From NCBI GenBank assembly GCA_022447225.1, contig JAKVAZ010000007.1, positions 174,475 to 238,474 of the forward strand: a stretch of DNA of 64,000 nucleotides, read 5' to 3'. Numbering within the stretch: position 1 is the stretch's first letter; every line of letters starts with the position of its first letter. The translations under genes were made by a program, and so were the position numbers. The notes under the pieces are model-generated. The model was not told the DNA's origin. It did no database searches and saw nothing but the letters and a program-made list of their open reading frames with translations. Shown in pieces: positions 46,668 through 56,143 of this stretch. This stretch comes from Fuerstiella sp. GTDB lineage: Bacteria; Planctomycetota; Planctomycetia; Planctomycetales; Planctomycetaceae.

Positions 46668-48256
46668 CCGGACAGAGCAGCACGTGCCTGCTCAATAAAG
46701 GTTTGGTCCGTTGTGCGTCTCTTGCGCTGGTAGCGAGCTGTTTCATACAGATAGGTGAGCTGTTGCAGGGATTGTCGGCATTCCGGACTGGTCTGTGACA
46801 GAGAGGCTTCAGCCTGAAGGTGATTCCACCACTCTGCAGCGTCCGGTGACTGACACTGAATAAGTCGGTGAAATGCATGGATGACATCGGTACGCGTATG
46901 AATCTTTTCGGGTCGGATCGCGGCCAGTTTCCGAGCCCGTTCCCTGCGAGCGGTCAGAGTCTTATGCCGTGCTGCACCAAAGATTATGATTACCGCGATC
47001 GTCAGACTGAACAGAATCGCAGCCAGCTGGATCAGTTCGGAGTCCCGCGGTGGCCAGGACCGGCCTGACGGATTTCCCGGAGAGTTGAACCGTGGATTCT
47101 TCGGAGGACGGGAGGAGGGAGGTGACCTCTTTGACAGAGTTCGTTTGTTGATTGTTTCAGCTGGTGCTGATTGGTCAACGAAACGCCTGCGAGTCACAGT
47201 TGATGTGTTGGCTAACGTAGGGTTTTGTTCGGAATCATTCGGCGTGTCCTTCTTCAGCTTACGGGCGGCGCGAACGACATCAGATTTGATGGTATCCAGC
47301 ACACTCGACATAATTCCGTTCCACATCGAAGTTTCGGTTGTGTTCTTTGAAACGCCTCCTTCAGGGCCAAGCTTCTGCTGTACCTGCTCCCGCACGTCCC
47401 GGAACAGTCGAGTGAGTGTCTTTTTGAGGTTTCGGAGTTCCGGTTCCCTGCGGAGCCCGAATGGGGAATCCTGATTGTCTGTACGCGAATCACGTGTTGG
47501 ATTCTGTATTTGCGGTTTCTTTCCGCGGTCTGCCAAATGCTGCACCATGTTCTCCGCAGTGCCATGCCGCTGAGACCCTCTGGAGAATTGTTTGTGATGG
47601 TTCAAATAACCGGCACGGTTGTCTGTCATCTGTTGCCGCCTGCGAGCAGACGCCTGTACTTTGCCGGGCAGTGAAGGCTGAATGAGTTTGCCCCACTGCT
47701 GACGTTGTCCAGGCACGTGCGATCCGCGAAGGAGCGGTGATGATTTGCGGGTTACGGTTGCTGCCTTTTCAGGCTTTATCCGGTCCTGGGCCGAACCGTC
47801 GGGAGCTTCAGGAAACGATCCGAGTGTGTCGGGATGCTGCACACTCCCGACTGGTCGGGGATGCTTGAACAGTGGATTTACCGATGAATACAATTTTTCA
47901 AAGTCTTCAGTCAGCCTTCGAATTGTTTCCGGGCTGAACGGCTTGTTTTGGGGATTGTTGATTCGATGTGTCAACATGTCGTTTGCATGCAGGACCTGCA
48001 TCATCAGCCTCAGCTGATCCAGTGGCTCCGGTGGTTCCGTGCCGTGTGACAGTCGGCGCTGAGAAAGTGTGTCCTGCGAATAAACAGTGACCGAGAGAAA
48101 CAGAACCGCCGTCGCCGTCAGGATTAGGTGGAATTTTAATTCCGGACAGGGAAGATTCCGTACGGCAGACGGAGGTGTAATGCCTGCGGGTTCCGACGGT
48201 CTGCCGAAATTGTCTGGCATGAGGAATCTTTTCAGTGGTGATTTGCTGTTGGTCAC
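46655..48256 (-). CDS. DUF4129-like membrane protein of the MoxR operon
   Basis: This 533-residue protein has an N-terminal hydrophobic segment (residues 42-60, ILTATAVLFLSVTVYS), a long charged low-complexity region to about residue 410, a transmembrane helix (LAAILFSLTIAVIIIFG), and a C-terminal domain with RTDVIHAFHRLIQCQ. That domain resembles DUF4129, the tail of transglutaminase-like proteins in MoxR clusters. The transglutaminase core itself is not seen. A later start at 48220 is possible. It is the first gene of the operon, 603 bases from lpxI. Confidence 0.68.
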   Translation of the reverse strand: MTNSKSPLKRFLMPDNFGRPSEPAGITPPSAVRNLPCPELKFHLILTATAVLFLSVTVYSQDTLSQRRLSHGTEPPEPLDQLRLMMQVLHANDMLTHRINNPQNKPFSPETIRRLTEDFEKLYSSVNPLFKHPRPVGSVQHPDTLGSFPEAPDGSAQDRIKPEKAATVTRKSSPLLRGSHVPGQRQQWGKLIQPSLPGKVQASARRRQQMTDNRAGYLNHHKQFSRGSQRHGTAENMVQHLADRGKKPQIQNPTRDSRTDNQDSPFGLRREPELRNLKKTLTRLFRDVREQVQQKLGPEGGVSKNTTETSMWNGIMSSVLDTIKSDVVRAARKLKKDTPNDSEQNPTLANTSTVTRRRFVDQSAPAETINKRTLSKRSPPSSRPPKNPRFNSPGNPSGRSWPPRDSELIQLAAILFSLTIAVIIIFGAARHKTLTARRERARKLAAIRPEKIHTRTDVIHAFHRLIQCQSPDAAEWWNHLQAEASLSQTSPECRQSLQQLTYLYETARYQRKRRTTDQTFIEQARAALSGCLS

Positions 48257-48859
48257 TGAGGCACGTGGGTGTGATGGTTATCGATGCGGGACCGACAACG
48301 GGTTTGGAGTGTGACATTTATTCCTGTGACAGGTATTGCAGGGCACACCGAGTGGATTGTCAATGTTCACACGTGACTGGTGTGCGACCCAAACCGGAGT
48401 GTACCTTCGGATTCAACAGCAGACGGCTGTTTGCAAATGACAGTCGGTGTGACCAGTTTTGTGACAAGTCGAGTGTCCGGTCCAAATATACCTAACAGTG
48501 ATACTGTTTCATCTGAGTTCAAATGAAACGAAAAACCAAGACAACAGGCAGGGGCAGTGTGACCCCAAAAAATCCAGAATCGTCCGATTCGTGGCGTAAA
48601 AACACACACTGAAGTTCAGACCGCTCAGAGGAAAACAGATTGTCCGGCTGTTTCTCTGTAAGAAAAAAGCGACCGGGAAATTCGCTCGCAGGACGCACTA
48701 AACCAGCCGGGCCACGGACTGGAAAATTTCGGAACGACGCAAAGTCGTCGTTATACCTCGCCACAGGTGTGCCGTTCTTTTTCACGAAAGAACCGACCGA
48801 CGTTTCGGCCGACCCAGGTTTTGTCCGATGTGAGTCTGTCCGCTCGTCGGCAAAACAGC
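48257..48859. other. Long intergenic region upstream of the MoxR operon
   Basis: No supported gene. Near the right end, GTTTTG-T-CCGA (48818-48828) pairs with TCGG-CAAAAC (48847-48856) just after the lpxI stop, a weak terminator candidate. An 88-residue minus-strand frame (48519-48785) has no motif and no ribosome binding site. The MoxR operon promoter should be near the left end. Confidence 0.4.
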
Positions 48860-49714
48860 TTAAGCAGCAGAACGCAGTGCGATTTCTTCCGTGTTGACAG
48901 CTACTACTGAAATTCCAAATTTGTCGGCAAGCTGTGTGACCTCATCGGGTTGCAGTAAAATGGTCATACCGCTTTCGATCGCAAGAACCCGACCGCCGGA
49001 CTCGTACATGGATTTAATGGTTTCTACACCGACTGTGGGAACATCGAATCGCATATCCTGCTGCGGTTTCGCCACCTTCACGACTGTAAATCCGCCACGG
49101 CGGCACAGATTTCCTGCACGGCGAATACACTGATCCGTCCCTTCAATGGCTTCTATGGCAAGCACGGCAGTGTCATTGACGACCACGGTTTGTCCCACAT
49201 CCAGACGACCCATCTCACGGGCCAGTTCCCAGCCAAACTGAATGTCCTTCCACTGCGGGGATGTTGGCCGTTTTCTGGTCAGGAAGCCGTGTTTCACGAG
49301 AAGCTCCGGGCAATAGTTCAGGGCTGAATCAAAATACAGATTGTCACGGGCAAATTCACGGATCACGGCCAACAGCAGAGTGTCGTCCTTTTTGTTATGG
49401 CTCGCATAACGGAACCACATGTGGATCGTGCGCCAGTCAGGCATATGCCGAACCCACCTGAACGGATGAAAGATCACTGTTTTCTCAATCTTTCCGGCCA
49501 TCACGATTCTCTCGACACCGGCACGTTTGAACAGCCGAATAGCCTTGCCGATTCGAGCCAGCGGAGCGAAACGAAAATCGTCACAGACGTCGCCGAGTGC
49601 CTCCGAAGCCATTCCTGTTACACCGAGTCCGAAAACGGAATGCCCGGATGCCTGAGCGGATCGGGTAAAACGGATGGGAAAATCTCCTCCACCTGCCAGC
49701 AATCCAAGTTTCAT
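48860..49714 (-). CDS. lpxI: UDP-2,3-diacylglucosamine pyrophosphatase LpxI
   Basis: This 284-residue enzyme hydrolyses UDP-2,3-diacylglucosamine to lipid X in lipid A synthesis, the role filled by LpxH in gamma-proteobacteria. Family features are the N-terminal KLGLLAGGGDFPI, IVMAGKIEK near residue 72, DDTLLLAVIREF near 112, ALNYCPELL, and the C-terminal FDVPTVGVETI. A start at 49792 is possible but adds 26 non-family residues. It follows lpxD on the same strand. The pair agrees with a Gram-negative envelope. Confidence 0.9.
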   Translation of the reverse strand: MKLGLLAGGGDFPIRFTRSAQASGHSVFGLGVTGMASEALGDVCDDFRFAPLARIGKAIRLFKRAGVERIVMAGKIEKTVIFHPFRWVRHMPDWRTIHMWFRYASHNKKDDTLLLAVIREFARDNLYFDSALNYCPELLVKHGFLTRKRPTSPQWKDIQFGWELAREMGRLDVGQTVVVNDTAVLAIEAIEGTDQCIRRAGNLCRRGGFTVVKVAKPQQDMRFDVPTVGVETIKSMYESGGRVLAIESGMTILLQPDEVTQLADKFGISVVAVNTEEIALRSAA

Positions 49715-49847
49715 CGGACCATCAGTATGTGGTCGACCGTGATCAGCAGATAACGGAATCAGATTTCGGTCGGATGAAAAGCTGGAAGTCATGTTTTACA
49801 GAACAGCTGCGGACGGTTATCAGGAATCAGGGAAATCATCAGAATGT

Positions 49848-50999
49848 TCAGGCAGCTTCACTTTCACTGTCGAAGGTCTCAGAAGTCGGCGGGCCAATAT
49901 CGTTCGGGTGAGAGACAGGTGAATTACCGGACGTTTCGGTTTTTGTCAGATTCTTCTGAAGATCTTTAACGCTGCGTTCCAGCTGTTTGACAGAGTTTCG
50001 TATTTCAGGAAGGCGCCGCAGTGCCATCATATTCCTGGCTGTTTCGGCAATCGGCAGTGCCGGGATACCCAAATACGACTGTCCGCCTTTCATATCCCGA
50101 TGCACGCCCGTTTTGGCTCCAATAATTGCTCCGTCTGCCAGATGAACGTGGTCAGCAATACCGGCCTGACCGGCGCAAACAACGTATGCCCCAGTCGAAG
50201 CGGATCCCGCGAATCCAACCTGCGAAACGATCAGGTTATGTGGTCCGATCTGACAGTTATGCCCAATCATGACCTGATTGTCGATGCGTGTACCCGTTCC
50301 AATGACCGTTTCACCCACCTTGGCACGATCGATGGTGGTGCCGGCGCCAATTTCCACGTCGTCACAGATACGCACGGTTCCGTAATGTGGAATTCGCTGA
50401 TGGTGACCGTTGACCGTACGGTATCCAAAACCATCGGCACCAATCACACAGGTTGCGTGAATTGTGACCCTGCTTCCAATGATCATATCCGAATAAACTA
50501 CGCAATTCGCATGCACCATAACCTGATCACCCAGCTTACAGCCGTCTTCGATCAAAGTGCCGTGTTCAATTCGACAGTTGTTGCCGATGGTGACATGGTT
50601 GCCGATCACCACATGGTGCCCAATCACCGTTCCGCTGCCAATATTCGCAGACGGAGCGACCACTGCCGTTCCGGCGATGCCTTCGCCTGTCGGGGTTCGT
50701 CGAGGATGAAGAATGCCGGCAATCTGAAGGAACGCAACTTCAGGTTCATCAACCAGAATGAACGTGACATCCCTGAGATGGCTCACTGCCTGTTCCGTGG
50801 AATGGGGAACCAGCACAAGTTTAGCGTTTGATGAGTCCAGTCGGGACAGCTTATTCGGGTCATTCAAATAGGTAAGGTGTGTTTTGGTTGCCCGTTCGAT
50901 CACCTCAACTGAGGAAATAAAGGTTTCTGAGTCTCCGATGATTCGGCCATTGACGAGATTGGCAATTTGCCCGGCCGTCAGCGCCTGCTGTTCTGACAT
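49848..50999 (-). CDS. lpxD: UDP-3-O-(3-hydroxyacyl)glucosamine N-acyltransferase LpxD
   Basis: This 383-residue enzyme adds the N-linked acyl chain in lipid A synthesis. The N-terminal uridine-binding domain (residues 1-100) is followed by a left-handed beta-helix of hexapeptide repeats (IGSGTVIGHHVVIGNH, then IGADGFGYR). The catalytic His lies in MIGHNCQIG. The C-terminal 45 residues form a coiled helix (SVKQLERSVKDLQKNL) and an acidic tail, longer than in E. coli. It is upstream of lpxI, and a run of ten cytosines lies about 100 bases before its start. Confidence 0.94.
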   Translation of the reverse strand: MSEQQALTAGQIANLVNGRIIGDSETFISSVEVIERATKTHLTYLNDPNKLSRLDSSNAKLVLVPHSTEQAVSHLRDVTFILVDEPEVAFLQIAGILHPRRTPTGEGIAGTAVVAPSANIGSGTVIGHHVVIGNHVTIGNNCRIEHGTLIEDGCKLGDQVMVHANCVVYSDMIIGSRVTIHATCVIGADGFGYRTVNGHHQRIPHYGTVRICDDVEIGAGTTIDRAKVGETVIGTGTRIDNQVMIGHNCQIGPHNLIVSQVGFAGSASTGAYVVCAGQAGIADHVHLADGAIIGAKTGVHRDMKGGQSYLGIPALPIAETARNMMALRRLPEIRNSVKQLERSVKDLQKNLTKTETSGNSPVSHPNDIGPPTSETFDSESEAA

Positions 51000-51480
51000 C
51001 GCAGCCTCCTTGCTACGTGGTTTACCTGTACGGTTAGCGAATCAGGGACCAGCGTGTCCGTTGACTCCGGAGAGTCGTGCCCGAGCCCGGTTTGACACCG
51101 CCCCCCCCCCGGAAAAACACTTAATGACTGTATTCTATATTCACGGAATTTGGCAGCATGACTTTTAGGACATTGGCGGCCACAGTTGCAAGATGAACCC
51201 CGTCCAAATCGACAGTGTCCGTCAGTGAATGTCGGGCCTTACCGCAGGATTTGCGGAATCCGGTTTCTGAATCAGAGGATATTGCCGGACTGCGGACTCA
51301 ATGTCGAATTAATCAATGTCATGAGTGCACAGGCCCGGAGGATCGCAGTCATTGCCGGCTTTTGCCCGGTTTTCCGGTCCAACGGGTGCCCAAACGGCTG
51401 CTATCCACTTTAGAATCAAACATTCCCGTTCGATCGTGAATCATCAATTCCATTCGCACCTTAGGCGATCCTGATAACAC
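51000..51480. other. Divergent region lpxD-metX with a ten-base C tract
   Basis: No gene is supported. A run of ten C lies at 51101-51110, between lpxD (minus) and metX (plus). The sequence upstream of metX was scanned for SAM riboswitch cores (the GATGAAACCC-type stretches) and none was found. No strong ribosome binding site precedes metX. Confidence 0.45.
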
Positions 51481-52710
51481 ATGTCTGCACGTTCACAGCC
51501 AAAGAGCGCTCAGACGCCGTCAGAATCTCCGGGAATTGTCCAAAAACAGACTGCGACACTGTTTACGGACCCGCCGTTGACACTGGCTTCCAGTGAATCC
51601 ATTGGCCCGATCACCGTCGAATATGAGACCTATGGACAGCTGAATGAAGCCCGGGACAACGCAATTTTTGTATGCCACGCTCTTACCGGGGATGCCCACG
51701 CTGCTGGAATTCATTCCACGGATGAACGGAAGCCTGGATGGTGGGATGCTCTCATCGGTCCCGGACGTGGTCTGAACACGGATGAATACTTCGTTATTTG
51801 TGCCAATGTGCTTGGCGGATGCCAGGGAACCACAGGTCCGGGGAGCCTGAATCCGCAAACGGGACAACGCTATTGCCTGGATTTTCCGTTTCTCACCGTG
51901 GGTGACATGGTTTCAGTGCATTCGGAGCTCGTACGTTCCCTCGGAATCGATCGACTTTGTGGAGTCATTGGTGGAAGTTTGGGCGGTATGCAGGCACTGG
52001 AGTGGTCCGTTCGTTTTCCGGATCAAATCGCTTCAGCAATCATTGTGGCGGCGGGGCATCGCCTGTCCGCTCAGGGAATCGCGTTCAATGCCGTCGGCCG
52101 CCGCGCCATTTATGCCGATCCGGGATTTGACAAAGGCAACTATGGTCCGGAGACTCCGCCGCGTTTTGGTCTGGCGCTGGCGCGTATGATCGCTCACATT
52201 ACTTATCTTTCGGAAGATTCCATCGAACTGAAGTTTGGACGTCGTCTGCAGGACAGTGACAAATTCGCGTTTGACATGCTGAAGGAGACTGAATTTAAGA
52301 TCGAGAGTTATTTGCACTATCAGGGGAAACGGTTTGTGCAGCGATTCGACGCGAACAGCTATCTATATCTGACCAGAGCGATGGACTATTTTGATCTTGC
52401 AGAATCACACGACTCGCTGGCTGCTGCCTGCCGGCGGGCCAGCTGTCGGTTTTTGGTGATTTCCTATGATACCGACTGGTTGTTTCCAACGTCGCAAAGT
52501 CGTGAGCTGGCCACCGCTTTGATGAAAGTGGATAAGCATGTGTCATTCCTTGAGTTAAAATGCAGCTTCGGGCATGACTCGTTTCTTATCGACATCGATC
52601 CTCTGTCCGAACTGGTTGCCCCGTTCATTGACCAAACCATCGTCGCTGAGCGGGAATATCCAGCCGGTGCAGGCAAGACAGCTACAGCGGCATTCACTAC
52701 GCCGGTTTGA
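51481..52710 (+). CDS. metX: Homoserine O-acetyltransferase
   Basis: This 409-residue alpha/beta-hydrolase enzyme acetylates homoserine in methionine synthesis. It contains CHALTGDAHAAG near residue 65, GGCQGTTGP near 105, the nucleophile elbow GGSLGGMQ with Ser166, Asp332 in SYDTDWLFP and His365 in FGHDSFL, which make up the catalytic triad. The length is normal with a 30-residue extra N-terminus. metW follows after 24 bases, an arrangement common in bacteria that make O-acetylhomoserine. Succinyl rather than acetyl use cannot be excluded from sequence alone. Confidence 0.95.
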   Translation: MSARSQPKSAQTPSESPGIVQKQTATLFTDPPLTLASSESIGPITVEYETYGQLNEARDNAIFVCHALTGDAHAAGIHSTDERKPGWWDALIGPGRGLNTDEYFVICANVLGGCQGTTGPGSLNPQTGQRYCLDFPFLTVGDMVSVHSELVRSLGIDRLCGVIGGSLGGMQALEWSVRFPDQIASAIIVAAGHRLSAQGIAFNAVGRRAIYADPGFDKGNYGPETPPRFGLALARMIAHITYLSEDSIELKFGRRLQDSDKFAFDMLKETEFKIESYLHYQGKRFVQRFDANSYLYLTRAMDYFDLAESHDSLAAACRRASCRFLVISYDTDWLFPTSQSRELATALMKVDKHVSFLELKCSFGHDSFLIDIDPLSELVAPFIDQTIVAEREYPAGAGKTATAAFTTPV

Positions 52711-52734
52711 TTTTCTTTCTATTCTTCGATCACT

Positions 52735-53364
52735 ATGTCTGTTTTTAACCGCTATCAGCTGCCGGACATCAGTGTCCGTCTCACGGATGAGTTGATTATG
52801 CAGCACATTGACAAAGAAAGCCGCGTCATCGACCTGGGATGTGGTGATGGTCGGCTGCTGGAGCGACTTCGACGCGAAATGAACTGTAGTGTTCAGGGGG
52901 TTGACCTGGAACGTTCTAATATCGTCTCGGTGATTCAGCGTGGTCTGCCGGTTGTGAGTGCCAATCTGGATGAAGGACTGACAGACATACCGTCCGGAAG
53001 TTTCGATTTTGCTGTGTTGAGTCAGACTCTGCAGCAGGTCAAAGAACCCAGGCAGTTACTCACAGAGATGTTGAGAGTTGCTCGACGCGCGCTCGTGGTG
53101 GTTCCCAATTTCGGCTACTGGCGCGTCCGCATGGAAGTGTTGTGGCGAGGGAGGACTCCAGTCACAAGTCGTCTGCCGTATGAGTGGTACGAGTCTCCCA
53201 ATCTGCATTTCATGTCGATGTATGATTTTCGCGATTTAATGACGAGTATCGGGCTGACAATTGTCAAAGAAAGTCCAATCATCCGAGGCCGCGCGGTGGA
53301 TCGTGCGTGGGCCGCGAATCTGCGAGCAGACAGCGCGTTTTATCTTCTCGAACACCAGATTTGA
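52735..53364 (+). CDS. metW: Methionine biosynthesis protein MetW
   Basis: This 209-residue protein has a class I methyltransferase-like fold. The SAM-binding glycine motif VIDLGCGDGRLLERL is near residue 32, with VQGVDLE near 55, FDFAVLSQTLQQV near 85 and VVPNFGYWRVRMEV near 122, a MetW signature. It is the usual partner of MetX; in studied bacteria it is needed for full homoserine acetyltransferase function. It is translated 24 bases after metX. Confidence 0.93.
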   Translation: MSVFNRYQLPDISVRLTDELIMQHIDKESRVIDLGCGDGRLLERLRREMNCSVQGVDLERSNIVSVIQRGLPVVSANLDEGLTDIPSGSFDFAVLSQTLQQVKEPRQLLTEMLRVARRALVVVPNFGYWRVRMEVLWRGRTPVTSRLPYEWYESPNLHFMSMYDFRDLMTSIGLTIVKESPIIRGRAVDRAWAANLRADSAFYLLEHQI

Positions 53365-53623
53365 CCTCTGTCGGGCAGTGACGACGAAAATCTGACAGAA
53401 CCGATCTTGTGCTTCATTAACCATGCTTAATGGTGCCGGCACCGGCGTTTCCGCAGGAAACTGGAATTGTTTTGGATTCCATGGCCACGGAGGGAACCGA
53501 GGCTTAAGGTCGCCGTTACACAGACATGTATTGACCCAAACCCTGGCCCCCGGCTACCGTGCGTGACCGTCGGCTGAGTTAATCGGCCCCGACAAAGAAT
53601 TCTGTATCAAACGGGTCATCGTT

Positions 53624-54781
53624 GTGTCTCTGTGGAACGGATTCCTGAGACTCCTGCTTCTCGCTGTCTGCGCCGGCGGCGTGGCCGTGCCTGCGCAACA
53701 GACGGTCGGTGATGACGTTGCTGGAGAAGATTCAGTAAAAGCAAAACAGGTTCTGGTATTGAAGTCGGGTCGCGTCGTGAAAGGTAATATCAGGCCGCGG
53801 GGTACGGGCTACGATATTGATCAGAAGAACGGGCACATGTTCGTTGGCTCGGAGCAGGTGTGGCTGCTGGCTGACGATCTACCTCAGGCCTACCAGACAA
53901 TAAAAGATTCCTTTGCTGTCCTGACTCCCGATATTCACATGCAAATTGCATCCTGGTGTTCCGATCACCAGTTGTGGGGAACTGCTCGCCGTGAACTGCT
54001 TGATGCACTTCATCTTGATCCTTATCGCGAAGATGCTCGCAGAATGCTTGCCAGGATTCTGAGGTTGCAGGATCAGGCGCATCAACTGTCTGCGGGACCA
54101 CAGCAGCAGAAGAAGGATGTGGGCCTCCATGTCACGCGCTTGCGTCGTTCACTCGGCGGATTGTCAATTGAACTGGCTGGTGAGTTCACTCGCCGGATTC
54201 AGCCACTGCTGTCCAACAAATGTGCGGGCTGCCATCGAAAAGACAGTGAGCGAACGTTTGTGATGGAATCAGTTCGGACCGGATCAACGCCGCAAATCGC
54301 ATCACAAAACCTGGACGCAATTCTGGAACAGCTTGATTCCCCGGTCTCAAAGTCAGATTCGTTTTTAGAGATGGCTCTGTCCCGGCATGGTTCGATGGAA
54401 ACGGAGCCGTTTAACGGACAGGTGGGGACGATTCAGCGTGATCGATTGAAAGCGTGGATCGACAGTGTTCGACGGCAGAGAGGATTGGCAAATATCCGTC
54501 CGACCGCAGCCACATCGGGTACGGTCCGGAATGTTGACTCTGATGCAGCACCGGCAGATGTCGGCACCCCGCAGCAAAGCGATTCTTCACTGAAAGTTGC
54601 GACGTCGATTGAACTCGATACGCATCCTGTCGGAAAAACGGCTGAGGATGGTTTGCTGGACGATGCCCGGCGCCGGAACCGAATTGACAAATTTGATCCT
54701 GAGATCTTTAACCAGCGGTATCGAGTTTCGGCGCAGTTGCCGGACTCCGAAACGGAGCCGGCTACGCGCGGTTCACTTTAG
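53624..54781 (+). CDS. Exported protein with one heme-binding motif
   Basis: This 385-residue protein starts with GTG and has a signal peptide cut after VAVPAQQ. Residues 40-80 contain VLKSGRVVKGNIRPRG, a small beta-domain seen in planctomycete proteins. A helical part follows (RRELLDALHLDPYREDAR), and then one c-type heme motif, CAGCH at residues 200-204, in an IQPLLSNKCAGCHRKDS context. This resembles the planctomycete cytochrome C domain, but with the rest of that domain reduced. The C-terminus is low in complexity. A lipoprotein gene follows after 15 bases. Confidence 0.75.
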   Translation: MSLWNGFLRLLLLAVCAGGVAVPAQQTVGDDVAGEDSVKAKQVLVLKSGRVVKGNIRPRGTGYDIDQKNGHMFVGSEQVWLLADDLPQAYQTIKDSFAVLTPDIHMQIASWCSDHQLWGTARRELLDALHLDPYREDARRMLARILRLQDQAHQLSAGPQQQKKDVGLHVTRLRRSLGGLSIELAGEFTRRIQPLLSNKCAGCHRKDSERTFVMESVRTGSTPQIASQNLDAILEQLDSPVSKSDSFLEMALSRHGSMETEPFNGQVGTIQRDRLKAWIDSVRRQRGLANIRPTAATSGTVRNVDSDAAPADVGTPQQSDSSLKVATSIELDTHPVGKTAEDGLLDDARRRNRIDKFDPEIFNQRYRVSAQLPDSETEPATRGSL

Positions 54782-54796
54782 TGCGAAGGACTCGCC

Positions 54797-55558
54797 ATGT
54801 CGCAACACCGATGGACGAGCGTCGTGATCCTGACGCTGGTGGTCAGCCTGTTCTCCGGCTGTCAGAATTCCGGTCGATTTTCCCGAAGCCAGTACGCCAA
54901 ACTGGACGCAGATCCGTTTTTGGCTGCTGAGGCCGACGCGGAACATGTCGCAGGAAATCATCGTCCTGCGATTCAAAGAGTCAGTGCAACGAGTCAATCG
55001 GTGACGGACAAATCCAAACAGCGAGTTGGTTTTGACGATGTTTCAGTTGACGACGTCGATTCTGAAACACCTGGACTTGTCACGAAAAATCCGTTGAAAC
55101 GGCTAGTGGCTGCGTCCAGTGAACCGCTTGCGCCGATTCCGGATTTTAAAGGAACTCTGACGGAGATTCGTTCTGCAGCGACAGGTCCGGATTCCTTCTC
55201 CGGGTTGACTGGTGCGGACACGACGGCGGTTGTAGGACAGGGGGCTTCTGCCGTGGCAGTGACCGATATCGACGGGGGGTTCGATGAATGGCTGCTGAAA
55301 CACGGAACTCAGGTGGTACAGAATTCCGCTCACACGCGGAATTCTGTCTATGAATCGGGAGCGTCCGCGTCTCCGGATTACGCCGCAGATTTTACGGCGT
55401 TTCCCGGTCGGAATCAGTCTGTTGAGATTGAGAAACCGGTCACTTCCAGTGCTGTTGTCGAAGAGAATCCATTCGAGCACCAGGAAGTTTCTCCGGATGA
55501 GTCTTCAGTATCATCCGATGCTGTGTTTTCTCCTCCTGAAGGCTTTTCGTTTCCCTGA
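54797..55558 (+). CDS. Lipoprotein of unknown function
   Basis: This 253-residue protein has a lipobox LFSGC, so Cys22 should be lipidated and the protein anchored in the outer or inner membrane. The mature part is low in complexity, rich in Ser, Asp, Val and Pro, with no domain recognised. GAAGGA precedes the ATG. It lies 15 bases after the heme-motif protein gene and is probably cotranscribed with it, which suggests the two act together at the envelope. Confidence 0.75.
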   Translation: MSQHRWTSVVILTLVVSLFSGCQNSGRFSRSQYAKLDADPFLAAEADAEHVAGNHRPAIQRVSATSQSVTDKSKQRVGFDDVSVDDVDSETPGLVTKNPLKRLVAASSEPLAPIPDFKGTLTEIRSAATGPDSFSGLTGADTTAVVGQGASAVAVTDIDGGFDEWLLKHGTQVVQNSAHTRNSVYESGASASPDYAADFTAFPGRNQSVEIEKPVTSSAVVEENPFEHQEVSPDESSVSSDAVFSPPEGFSFP

Positions 55559-56143
55559 ATCGAAACGTTCCTGTCACCCGGAACTCAGGACCGTGTTGGG
55601 CGTTATGAACTACAAACGCGCCGCCGGCTGATTTGATCAGTAAGAACTCGTCAGGTCCCCGGACTGAACTTGTGTACGGGTACTCCGGCAGTTTGTTCCC
55701 GTGAGTTGTGCCTGAACAATTTAGTTCACACGGCAAAAGAGCACGTCTGGGTTGTTAAGATTCACATTGGCGGATACCGCTGCACATCAAACAACGGGGC
55801 CACGAAAATCGGCGAATAAGTCCCGAATCAGGTGACGTTGTTTGTTTCACTTGATATTGCGCAGACGTCCGAATTTCAGATCCGGAGTCGGGGAATATTT
55901 CTGTGAAGACACTCAGCGAAAACTTGAATTGAGTGCTCTGGAAGGTCGATGTCGGCGAGACAGGACAGACATAATGTTCGGTGTTATTCAGTTGAGGGGG
56001 CATCTCCGGTAACTTAAGTGAATTCGAATCTCAATGCGGTTGTGCTCTGGTTCATGAACGGTTGAGCCTGTTCAATGGGACTGAGGACTCTGGTTTCAGA
56101 GCCGGAAAATACGCGTGCGTTTTACCTGTCAAAGGAATCTGTG
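55559..56143. other. Intergenic, no gene seen
   Basis: A hairpin made of TGCC-TGAAC (55709-55717) and GTTCA-CAC-GGCA (55724-55735) with a bulge may terminate the lipoprotein transcript. Open frames here lack motifs. AAAGGA (56131-56136) is the ribosome binding site of the next gene. Confidence 0.4.

Noticed and set aside
48519-48785. Minus-strand open frame of 88 residues in the lpxI to MoxR gap
   Set aside because: Its composition is not protein-like at the ends, it has no ribosome binding site, and another open frame overlaps it on the opposite strand.
51186-51413. Plus-strand open frame of 75 residues upstream of metX
   Set aside because: Its composition is Cys- and Arg-rich without pattern, it has no ribosome binding site, and a second frame overlaps it.
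51181-51480. SAM riboswitch upstream of metX
   Set aside because: No conserved SAM-I, SAM-II or SAM-IV core sequence was seen by eye; a covariance-model search would be decisive.
53432-53443. Twelve-base palindrome GGTGCCGGCACC between metW and the heme-motif gene
   Set aside because: Noted, but there is nothing around it to suggest a role, and it is too far from either start codon.
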